Source: Desulfotignum sp.
GTDB lineage: Bacteria > Desulfobacterota > Desulfobacteria > Desulfobacterales > Desulfobacteraceae
Assembly (NCBI GenBank): GCA_021737695.1
Contig: JAIPDL010000016.1
Coordinates: 1 to 54,305 of the forward strand
DNA: 54,305 nucleotides
Reading direction: 5' to 3'
Under the pieces are notes generated by a model. That model saw only the letters and a list, made by a program, of their open reading frames with translations, searched no databases and was not told the origin of the DNA. The translations under genes and the position numbers were made by a program. The first letter of the stretch is position 1. Each line of letters opens with the position of its first letter. Below are positions 46,812 to 54,305 of the stretch, in pieces.

Positions 46812-47918
46812 TCAAAACCGGTTCCAGGGCCTCACATAGGCTTCCATACCGGTTTTTTTGACAAATTCAGCCATGGCCCGGGCTGCTGAGTCATGATCGA
46901 CAAAGGTACCCATCCGCACCAGATGCCAGGTGACATTGTTGGCACGGGTCAGTTCCAGAATCCGGGCATCATAGCCAAGTGCGTGCAGCTTATTCAATTG
47001 ATCCAGGGCATTTTTCCGGACCTGGTACGCCCCGGTCTGAATTTCGAATTCAGGCTCCCGTGTTTTATTTTCGGACATTTTTTCTTCTATTTTTTCTTCA
47101 GGCGCCCCTGCCGTTGATTCCGTCACGGCCTGTTCAGCTGTTTGCTCTGTGGGGACCGAAGTTTCAGTCGGTTCCGGAGTTTGTTCTGCCGGAGAAGAGG
47201 CTTCTCCCGGCTCCTGAACTTTCCCGGTCAAGGATGTGGCCTCTGCCCTCTCCGGAGTATCGGTTTCCACCGTCTCCCGGGGTTCCGGGGCCGGGCCTAA
47301 TTTTTCCAGCTGCGCTTTGGCATACGCCGCTTCAGGATCCACTTCCACGGCTTTTTCATAGGCGGACCGGGCTGCCTCGATATCTTCAAGTTCCATATAC
47401 AGATCCCCTTTCAGGCAATGGGCCAGATAAAAATCCGGTACCAGTGTCAGGGTCTGTGCAATATCATCCAGGCTTTTGTCATATTCCTTGAGTTCGGCCC
47501 AGCAGATGGCCCGGTTGAAATACGCATAATGGCTGCCCGGGGAAAGTTCGATTTCACTGTTATAATTGGCAATGGCTTTTTCGTATTCGCCTTTATAGTA
47601 CCAGGCCACCCCCAGGTTGCTGTGCAGGCCTTTCAAGTCCGGCATCATCTGTTTCGTCTTTTCGAAATCATGAATAGCGGAATCATACTGAGACAGTTTC
47701 ATATATGCCACGCCCCGGTTTTTATAGGCATCCGGGTTGTCGGGATTCAATTCGATCAGCTCAGTGAACACGGTGATGGCAGCCTCGTATCGCTGTTGCT
47801 TTAAGTGGTCGACCCCTGTGTCAAACAATTGTTTTTCCTGGGACGCAAACACGGTGGCGCTCAAAACGCTCAAAACTAAGACAAACAAACAAACCGGTAA
47901 GATGCGGTGTCGTATCAT
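46812..47918 (-). CDS. TPR protein with C-terminal SPOR domain
   Basis: About 368 aa from ATG 47918 (GGAGA before it). A signal anchor (RHRILPVCLFVLVLSVLSAT), five to six tetratricopeptide repeats (~40-215, such as NPDNPDAYKNRGVAYMKLSQ and LKGLHSNLGVAWYYKGEYEK), an acidic Pro/Glu/Thr linker (~215-290) and a SPOR domain (FEIQTGAYQVRKNALDQLNK, later VTWHLVRMGTFVDHDSAARA) binding denuded peptidoglycan. Likely a periplasmic cell-division or envelope scaffold. Confidence 0.9.
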   Translation of the reverse strand: MIRHRILPVCLFVLVLSVLSATVFASQEKQLFDTGVDHLKQQRYEAAITVFTELIELNPDNPDAYKNRGVAYMKLSQYDSAIHDFEKTKQMMPDLKGLHSNLGVAWYYKGEYEKAIANYNSEIELSPGSHYAYFNRAICWAELKEYDKSLDDIAQTLTLVPDFYLAHCLKGDLYMELEDIEAARSAYEKAVEVDPEAAYAKAQLEKLGPAPEPRETVETDTPERAEATSLTGKVQEPGEASSPAEQTPEPTETSVPTEQTAEQAVTESTAGAPEEKIEEKMSENKTREPEFEIQTGAYQVRKNALDQLNKLHALGYDARILELTRANNVTWHLVRMGTFVDHDSAARAMAEFVKKTGMEAYVRPWNRF

Positions 47919-48035
47919 GACTCTCCAGACATTCTCAAGATTCAAAAATATGATTTATCCTAAAAAAAAATCTTAGTAAACACAAGACAAATCACCTTTT
48001 TACCCGAACTTGTCATGACAGGGTCCGGTCATGAA

Positions 48036-49100
48036 TCAATCATGATGGGTGTCAACGATTTTTTGGATTTCCGGCTCTAAAGACAGAAATACCTCCACCA
48101 GCTCGGGATCGAAAAACACACCGCTGCCTTTTTTAATTTCCGCCAGGGCGTCTTCCACGGGCCACGGATCTTTATAGGGCCGTCTGGAAATCAGGGCATC
48201 AAACACATCGCAAATACAGGTGATTCTGCCGACCAGAGGGATGTCTTTGCCTTTGAGATGCTGGTGGTATCCGGTGCCGTCCCATTTTTCATGATGGGTC
48301 ATGGCAATGATCCGGGCCACATCCAGCAGCTGGGATGTGCCACCGGACAGCAGCTCTTCACCGATGCGGGTATGGGACCGCATGGATTCCCATTCCCGGG
48401 TGTCCAGTTTTCCAGGTTTGAGCAGGATGTTGTCGGAAATACCGATCTTTCCCACATCATGCATGGTGGATGCCAGGTCCAGCCGGTCATATTCTTCCCG
48501 GGAAAGTCCCAGGGCCTTGCCCATGAGCCGGCAGTATTTGCTCATGCGGTTGATATGGGTGCCCGTGTCCTGGTCCCGGTATTCTGCCGCCTTTCCCAGG
48601 CGGTTGATCACTTCGATCTGGGCTTTTCGCAGTTCTTTGGTGCGTTCCCGGACCATCTCTTCCAGAATGGCATTTTGATTTTTCAACGCTTCCCCGGCCA
48701 GTTTCAGGGTCAGATGGGTTTTGACCCGGGCTTTGACTTCGGTGATATCAAACGGTTTGGTGATATAATCCACGGCACCCACATCAAACCCCTTGGTTTT
48801 ATGGGTCAGATCATCCATGGCCGTGATAAAGATGATGGGAATGTCCCGGGTTCGGGGATCAGCTTTGAGCCGGTGGCACACGTCAAATCCATCCGTGCCG
48901 GGCATGACGATGTCCAGCAGAATCAAATCCGGCAGGTTTTGTTTTGCAAACCGGACCGCATCTTCACCACTGAGACTGACCCCCAGTTTATACTGATCTT
49001 TCAAGGCGTTCACCAGCACATCCACATTGGATTTGGTATCATCCACCAGCAGAATCATACAATCATTGATCATTTTCATGAATCTCACTTCCCTGTTCAT
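48036..49100 (-). CDS. Response regulator with HD-GYP domain
   Basis: A 354-aa protein. Receiver domain with DDTKSN, LILLDIVMPGTDGFDVC (phosphate-accepting Asp) and DYITKPF; a coiled linker; then an HD-GYP domain with STMHDVGKIGISDNIL, RSHTRIGEELL, MTHHEKWDGTGYHQHLKGKD and FDALISRRPYK. Predicted to hydrolyse cyclic di-GMP. ATG 49100 overlaps the kinase stop; ATG 49079 is an alternative. No membrane segment. Confidence 0.93.
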   Translation of the reverse strand: MNREVRFMKMINDCMILLVDDTKSNVDVLVNALKDQYKLGVSLSGEDAVRFAKQNLPDLILLDIVMPGTDGFDVCHRLKADPRTRDIPIIFITAMDDLTHKTKGFDVGAVDYITKPFDITEVKARVKTHLTLKLAGEALKNQNAILEEMVRERTKELRKAQIEVINRLGKAAEYRDQDTGTHINRMSKYCRLMGKALGLSREEYDRLDLASTMHDVGKIGISDNILLKPGKLDTREWESMRSHTRIGEELLSGGTSQLLDVARIIAMTHHEKWDGTGYHQHLKGKDIPLVGRITCICDVFDALISRRPYKDPWPVEDALAEIKKGSGVFFDPELVEVFLSLEPEIQKIVDTHHD

Positions 49101-51982
49101 TTCCAGCCACCTGTTTTTTCCATGAGCCGTGTCATATATTTTTTCGCATCCTCAAACTGATAGTTTTTCACCGCCGCTGTCACATGTGTCATCTCATTTT
49201 TCCATGAGTCATGAATATGGGGCGCTATTTTTTGAACCAGGGTCTCCGAAACAACCGGGTCACATCGTTCAAGGCTGTCCATCAAAGACCGGGCCAGGTC
49301 TTTGATTTCATCAACCGGGACATCGGTGGACAAAGAAGACGTATCGGTTTTCTCCCCTTTTTTACCGGCGTTGATCTGTGCACAAAATTGTTTGGCAGAC
49401 CGGCACACGGTTTCATAGGCCGACTGGACCTGCCCCAGCAGGGACTGAGCATCCTGACCGTTTTTTTGCCGGCATGCCTGCTCCAACGCTTTCACGGACT
49501 CAAACAGCGCCATGGCAGACACATTGCCGGACGCACCTTTGAGCGAATGGCTCAAATCCGCTGCGGTTTTGAAATCGGATCCGTTGATCAACGCGAGCAT
49601 TTCCTGCTGAAACCCGGCGTAGGTGTCACAGAAATCAGACAAAATCTCCGCATAAACAGGCGCTGCCCCCCCCAGCCGTTCCAGGCCGTCCTCGATATCC
49701 AGGCCCGGCAGGTTTTTTGTATCCGCCTCTGGCGGGGCAGGTGGTTGTTTCCTTGGCAAAACCGATTCAGGAACCGAAAATGGGTGACCCGGACCGATCT
49801 GTTTTTTCAGTGCCGTGAACAGCACATTTCTGCTGATGGGTTTGAGAACGTAATCATTGATCCCTGCTTCCAGACAGGCTTTCCAGTTGTCTGCCTTGGC
49901 ATGGGCGCTCATGGCGATGATGGGCAGCCGGGTTTTGGAAAACTGCTGCCGGATGATGCGGGACGCTTCAATTCCGTCCAGATGCGGCATCTGTATGTCG
50001 ATCAGCACGGCGGCATAATCGTTTTTCTGCACCTTTTCAATGGCTTCAAGACCATTATTGGCTGTATCCACGGCCACGCCCGCGATGCGGAGCATTTCCG
50101 AGCCGATTTTACGATTGATGGCATTGTCTTCCACCAGAAGAATCCGGGTGTTTGAAAAAGTGACGTCTTTTTTTTCTGCCGGCAGGGGATTTGGCCGGGT
50201 CCGGTGGGTATTGCTGAATGTGTTTTGCAACACATCCTTTAAAATCGAATGTTTCACGGGTTTGGTCATGGACCGGATGAACCCCAAGTCCCTGGATCGG
50301 TTCACATCATCATTTTTGCCCATCCGGGTCAGGGCGATGGACAGATCCACGGATTCGACCATGGTTTTCACGTCCTTGAAAACAGCCGGATCTTCAAGAT
50401 CCGTCACCCCCATATCCATTAATACCAGATGAAATGAAGTGGAACGGTGCGGTGCAGAAAACAGATCCACGGCCTGGGAAGCCGTCGCGCAGGCCGTGAC
50501 ATCCCCCCCCCATGATTCAAGCAGTTGAACCAGGGCCTGCCGGCCGGACCGGTTTTCCACAACAACCAGGGCTGAATACGATTCAAATTCCGCGGATGTC
50601 TGTGTCCGGTCTTTCCGGGAAGGCATCTCATGTTTGAACGGGACGTTAAAGTAAAAGGTGCTGCCCTGCCCCGGCTGGCTGTCCACGCCGATGGTACCGT
50701 TCATCATTTCAACGATCTGGCGGCAGATGGCCAGCCCCAGACCGGTTCCCCCATATTCCCGGGTTTTGGCGTCGTTGACCTGGGTAAAGGATTCAAACAG
50801 ATGATCAAAATGTTCCGGCGCAATCCCGATACCCGTGTCCGTCACCCGGAAACCCAGTTCGATCACGGCATTTTCACAACGAATCGGTTCCACCCGAATG
50901 ATGATTTCCCCGTGCCGGGTAAATTTCAACGCATTGGAGATCAGGTTGATGAGTATCTGACGCAGCCGCATGGGATCCGCCATCACCTGTTCAGGCACAT
51001 CCGGATCAATATCCACGATCAGTTCCAGGTTCTTCCGGGTGATCATTTCCAGAAAAATATCCGACACATCTTCCACCACATCCCGGACATGAAAGGGGAC
51101 TTCCTGGAACTCCAGTTTTCCGGCTTCGATTTTTGAAAAATCAAGAATATCGTTGATCAGCCCCAGCAGAGAAAAAGCGGAACTCCGGATGATTTCCAGG
51201 TATTCGGTCTGCTGCCGGGAAAGATCATCCGCCATGATCAGATCACAGGTACCCACAATCCCGTTCATGGGATTCCGGATCTCATGACTGATGACCGCTA
51301 AAAATTCACTTTTGGCCTTGTTGGCTTTTTCCGCTTCTTTTCTGGCGGCTTCCACCTGTTTAATGGCACCGGACAGCCGGGCCGCGTTTTCTTCCTGAAT
51401 TTTTTTGGCCAAATTCAGGGCCCGGGCTTTTTCCCTGAGCATCTGCTGGGCTTTTTTCAACGCCTCTTCCGCTTCCATCTCCTTGGTCACCAGGGTGAGA
51501 CACCCGGATGAGACATGAATCCGGTCTTGTTTGAATGCCGTGACCGTGGCCTGATCCTTAAGCCATACCACGTCACCGTCGGCAAGCTGCACTTTGTATA
51601 TGGCTTCCACCTGCCCTTTTTTTTCACCCTGTTTTCGAAGCCCTTTTCGGGAACCTGTCAACTCGGACTGCCTCAATCGCTGCTGCTGGATCTGATGATG
51701 ATTGTCATCCTGGTAATCATAAACCCGCCGTTCCACAATCCGGTTCCGGAAGACATCTGCCAGATCCGGTATCAAACACCCCATCAGATCGCTGAACCGT
51801 GTGCCGGCGAACTCGTACCACATGGCATTTTCCTGCTCCTGCCAGGCGGACAGATAAGGGATGACCGGTGTCAGGGTCTTTTCAAAGGCGACCAGCCGGC
51901 TGATATTTTCTTTGACATGCGCTTTCAGGGCCTGGCTGTAGCTGCCATGCAATATTTTTCCAGGATAATCCTTGTTCTCCAT
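49097..51982 (-). CDS. Soluble hybrid histidine kinase (REC-REC-HPt)
   Basis: A 961-aa kinase without membrane segments. N-terminal ~180 residues are a PAS-like sensor of unknown ligand, coiled coil to ~235, H box AVISHEIRNPMNGIVG (~230-245), ATPase with NLISNALKFTRHGE and TDTGIGIAPEHF and EYGGTGLGLAIC, a first receiver lacking the usual acidic pair (LVVVENRSG) but keeping an Asp in LVLMDMG, a normal second receiver (LLVEDNAINRK, LIDIQMPHLDG) and an HPt domain with SHSLKGASGN. Partner of the adjacent regulators. Confidence 0.93.
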   Translation of the reverse strand: MENKDYPGKILHGSYSQALKAHVKENISRLVAFEKTLTPVIPYLSAWQEQENAMWYEFAGTRFSDLMGCLIPDLADVFRNRIVERRVYDYQDDNHHQIQQQRLRQSELTGSRKGLRKQGEKKGQVEAIYKVQLADGDVVWLKDQATVTAFKQDRIHVSSGCLTLVTKEMEAEEALKKAQQMLREKARALNLAKKIQEENAARLSGAIKQVEAARKEAEKANKAKSEFLAVISHEIRNPMNGIVGTCDLIMADDLSRQQTEYLEIIRSSAFSLLGLINDILDFSKIEAGKLEFQEVPFHVRDVVEDVSDIFLEMITRKNLELIVDIDPDVPEQVMADPMRLRQILINLISNALKFTRHGEIIIRVEPIRCENAVIELGFRVTDTGIGIAPEHFDHLFESFTQVNDAKTREYGGTGLGLAICRQIVEMMNGTIGVDSQPGQGSTFYFNVPFKHEMPSRKDRTQTSAEFESYSALVVVENRSGRQALVQLLESWGGDVTACATASQAVDLFSAPHRSTSFHLVLMDMGVTDLEDPAVFKDVKTMVESVDLSIALTRMGKNDDVNRSRDLGFIRSMTKPVKHSILKDVLQNTFSNTHRTRPNPLPAEKKDVTFSNTRILLVEDNAINRKIGSEMLRIAGVAVDTANNGLEAIEKVQKNDYAAVLIDIQMPHLDGIEASRIIRQQFSKTRLPIIAMSAHAKADNWKACLEAGINDYVLKPISRNVLFTALKKQIGPGHPFSVPESVLPRKQPPAPPEADTKNLPGLDIEDGLERLGGAAPVYAEILSDFCDTYAGFQQEMLALINGSDFKTAADLSHSLKGASGNVSAMALFESVKALEQACRQKNGQDAQSLLGQVQSAYETVCRSAKQFCAQINAGKKGEKTDTSSLSTDVPVDEIKDLARSLMDSLERCDPVVSETLVQKIAPHIHDSWKNEMTHVTAAVKNYQFEDAKKYMTRLMEKTGGWK

Positions 51983-52031
51983 CAGTGTTTTTTCTTTCTT
52001 TTTATCAGAATCCCCGGTCAGGTATCCGCAT

Positions 52032-52397
52032 TCAGGTCCGACTCAAATGTGTTTTGATCTTTTTTTTGATGTCACGGCTCTTGAACGGTTTGGTAATATA
52101 ATCGGCACCACCGCATTTAAAACATTTTTTTTCATGATCCGGTTTGTCCACGGCGGAAATAAAAATCACCGGAATATCCCGGGTGTCTGGATCTGACTTC
52201 AATTTCCGGCAAACATCGAACCCATCCATCTTCGGCATGATAATATCCAGAAGGATCAAATCCGGGTGTTGGGTTCTGGCAAACTGAATCGCATCCTTGC
52301 CGTTGAGACTGACCCCGATCTTGTAATCTGACTTCAGGACCTGAACCAGTACATCAATATTGGTCTTGGTGTCATCCACGATCAAAACGGTTTTCAT
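52032..52397 (-). CDS. Single-domain response regulator
   Basis: 121 aa from ATG 52397, which overlaps the kinase stop upstream. Receiver with VDDTKTNID, LILLDIIMPKMDGFDVC, and DYITKPFKSRD. Closely resembles the receiver of the HD-GYP regulator (same KMDGFDVCRKLKSDP pattern), so probably a duplicate. CheY-like output or phosphate relay. Confidence 0.92.
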   Translation of the reverse strand: MKTVLIVDDTKTNIDVLVQVLKSDYKIGVSLNGKDAIQFARTQHPDLILLDIIMPKMDGFDVCRKLKSDPDTRDIPVIFISAVDKPDHEKKCFKCGGADYITKPFKSRDIKKKIKTHLSRT

Positions 52398-53926
52398 ATC
52401 AGGTTCCCCCCGGGGTCCGCCGGCAAAATGATCAATATCTTTGTGCCGGAATTTTTCTTTGAATGAACCGCCATTTCCCCGCCATGTCCGGCAATGATCG
52501 CCCGGCTTATCGCAAGGCTTAAGCCCACCCCTTTTTTCATATCCTTTGGTTTTAAGGAAAAATAGGGAAGGCACACCTGATCAAGGTATGGGTCGTCAAT
52601 GCCGCACCCATTGTCCTCAATGACAACCTGGACATAATGACCGGAATCCAGCCGGGTTTCAGAAACAGGGCGTTTTTCAACCGGTGTGCCTTCAATGGAT
52701 ATGTTTTGCAGGGTCACCTCGATCCTTCCGTCATTTGTCTGTACCACAGCCTCGCAGGCATTGATGATGACATGCTCAAGGGCCCGGGCCATCAACCGGG
52801 TATCCACCCGGCACGGCCACACCCCTCGGGGTATTTCCACCCGGCAGGGGATATCGCTGCCTTGCATCAGGGACCGGACCACCCGGGCAACCACCCGGGT
52901 GAGCAGGGAATTTTTTTCCACGGCCTTGTCTTCCCCGGACAAATAGAAAATATCCCGGTTCAGGGCCAAAGCACGGCGGCTGATTTTCAGGGCATTGGCC
53001 AGAAACCGCTGCCGTTCCCGGGCGCTTGCCGTTGTCGTGGCCGACAGTTGAAGGTAATCGGCAATACCGTTCAGCATGTTGTCCAGATCATGGGAAACAC
53101 CTGTTGCGAATGTCTGAATCACCTGCTGTTCTCTGGATTCCATCCGGCGTTCCAGAACTGTCATGCCGGCAGATATGTCTGCGGTAAATCCGTCAACCCG
53201 ATCGCAGCCATCCGTTTGTTTCCCATAAGGGGTGCCGGATTTTTCCACAAGCCAGACAAACCGGTTGTCCCGGCATTTAAACCGATAAACGATATCCAAC
53301 GGCACATGATTTTGAAACAGCTGTTTATATGCGTTTCTCACCTTTTCTTCATCCGAAAAATGGACCCGGTCCAGCCATCCGCTTTTGCCCATTTCCTGAA
53401 TGTGCTTGACGGAAAAACCGGTCAGCCGCGCCACAGCCGGGCTGATATTGGCAAAATCACCATTGGCATCCAGGGTCCACCCGACAATGCCCGGCACAGT
53501 TTCAACCCGGCGGTTGGAAAATCGCTCCTGCCCCGCCGAAGCCAGGGTCCGGGTCAGGGCATTATTCAGAACCGTTTCGATGATTTTTAAAAGCCTGGCA
53601 GGATCCGCCGGTTTTCTGACCACCGTATCTGCCCCCACTTTCAGGGCCTGCTGTCTGATTTGTTTTCCATCCTGGGCCGAGGAATAGAAAATAAAAGGGA
53701 TATGCTTGAGTTTTTCATCCAGTTGACATAACCTGCAGAACTGAAATCCATCCATTTCAGGCATCTGGATATCAGAGATAATCAGGTCACACAAATGTTT
53801 TTGAAGCAGGCCCAACGCTTTTCCGGCACTCATGGCAGACAGGACGGCATACCCGTTTCGGGTCAGCAACACCTCAAGGACTTTGAGATTGACCTTGATG
53901 TCATCGACAATGAGTATCGTTTTCAT
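52394..53926 (-). CDS. Receiver-PAS histidine kinase
   Basis: A 510-aa kinase. N-terminal receiver (VDDIKVNLK, LIISDIQMPEMDGFQFC), a PAS domain (~135-255 with VGWTLDANGDFANISPAVAR and YRFKCRDNRFVWLVE), H box FATGVSHDLDNMLNGIADY (~272), and an ATPase with ALEHVIINACEAV, IEDNGCGIDD, KPKDMKKGVGLSLAISR. The H box and N box resemble NtrB/ZraS types. First gene of the four-gene cassette; AGGA precedes its ATG. Upstream 53927-54305 (379 bases) holds no supportable gene, only AT-rich promoter DNA. Confidence 0.93.
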   Translation of the reverse strand: MKTILIVDDIKVNLKVLEVLLTRNGYAVLSAMSAGKALGLLQKHLCDLIISDIQMPEMDGFQFCRLCQLDEKLKHIPFIFYSSAQDGKQIRQQALKVGADTVVRKPADPARLLKIIETVLNNALTRTLASAGQERFSNRRVETVPGIVGWTLDANGDFANISPAVARLTGFSVKHIQEMGKSGWLDRVHFSDEEKVRNAYKQLFQNHVPLDIVYRFKCRDNRFVWLVEKSGTPYGKQTDGCDRVDGFTADISAGMTVLERRMESREQQVIQTFATGVSHDLDNMLNGIADYLQLSATTTASARERQRFLANALKISRRALALNRDIFYLSGEDKAVEKNSLLTRVVARVVRSLMQGSDIPCRVEIPRGVWPCRVDTRLMARALEHVIINACEAVVQTNDGRIEVTLQNISIEGTPVEKRPVSETRLDSGHYVQVVIEDNGCGIDDPYLDQVCLPYFSLKPKDMKKGVGLSLAISRAIIAGHGGEMAVHSKKNSGTKILIILPADPGGNLI

Positions 53927-54305
53927 TATATCCTGACCGGGTGTTCAAAAAATCGGCCCGCCATCCAAATTTCACGAAAGGCATATCTGCTGTTCAATCC
54001 CTGTTTCGCAACGCAGGCATGCCACAAAGCAGACATACCATATTCAATGAAAAACACTACCAAAAAAAACGGAACAAAGTCAAACGATAAATCAGGCGGA
54101 AAAAGGGGGTGCGCTCACTTTCGGGTGCCCCATATTTGCCGCAGGATTCGCTTTCTGACCGATCTCACCCAGATCCACCATCAAAAAAAAAGAAAAACTT
54201 CGTTGCGCTTGACTGGTCAAGCAGATAGAATCCTGAAAATCGGATAAAGCGCACACCTTAAATAAAAAAAACAACACTAAACGCTCTAATTGTTTGAAAA
54301 GCCAT

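Noticed and set aside
54092..54277. A 61-codon frame at the right edge
   Set aside because: No ribosome site, no motif, and poly-T-rich codon use typical of a non-coding stretch.

Overview
The window reads as chromosome of a sulfate-reducing bacterium of the Desulfobacterota (old Deltaproteobacteria), most like Desulfobacteraceae such as Desulfotignum or Desulfobacter. This is inference from the housekeeping genes (hslUV next to argBDFH, a Myxococcus/Geobacter-style minor-pilin set, many soluble response regulators) and from overall style; no 16S gene is present. Genes are tightly packed, mostly on the minus strand, with many ATGA, GTGA and TAATG overlaps.

Layout. (1) 1-4379: right-hand part of an integrative element (element 1) inserted in the 3' half of a tRNA-Phe gene: archaeo-eukaryotic-type primase (open at the left edge), AlpA-like factor, an unknown protein with a zinc-finger tail, tyrosine integrase, arm repeats, tRNA-Phe 3' fragment. 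(2) 4586-16193: core genes: an envelope lipid-transport operon (ydbH-ynbE-ydbL) behind a rhomboid protease with a DnaJ-like tail, a SLOG/molybdenum-carrier-like protein, an HD protein, a dynamin-like GTPase, AlgH/YqgE, a mannose-1-phosphate guanylyltransferase, an ArsR-methyltransferase fusion and a Usp. (3) 16246-17922: a graveyard of decayed genes with an intact cas2, 3' fragments of cas1 and of a Csb1-type cas7 (type I-G, former I-U), and other remnants. (4) 18035-25619: a complete 7.6-kb integrative element (element 2) in tRNA-Cys with identifiable attL and attR, followed by intact tRNA-Cys and tRNA-Gly. (5) 25798-37021: transaldolase, folK, the arginine cluster argB-argD-argF-argH, hslVU, xerC, a UDG-like gene, coaBC. 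(6) 37090-44980: two divergent sets of type IV minor pilins, one with a giant PilW carrying fibronectin III-like domains. (7) 45001-47918: small envelope protein, cold-shock protein with a structured leader, rsmG, TPR-SPOR protein. (8) 48036-53926: four-gene soluble two-component cassette.

The most interesting material is the pair of elements. They share gene order (integrase, Cys-rich regulator-like ORF, AlpA, a small TTAW module, primase) and a 40-bp identical stretch, but have different primases, integrases and tRNA targets. In element 1 the small module is fused to the primase; in element 2 it is a separate gene overlapping the primase-helicase. Element 2 also carries an iteron-like array, 20-bp integrase arm repeats at both ends, a candidate small RNA, and a run of unrecognised small genes. 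No capsid, tail or conjugation gene is visible in it, so it looks like a phage-satellite-like or other mobilised minimal element; that role is inference.
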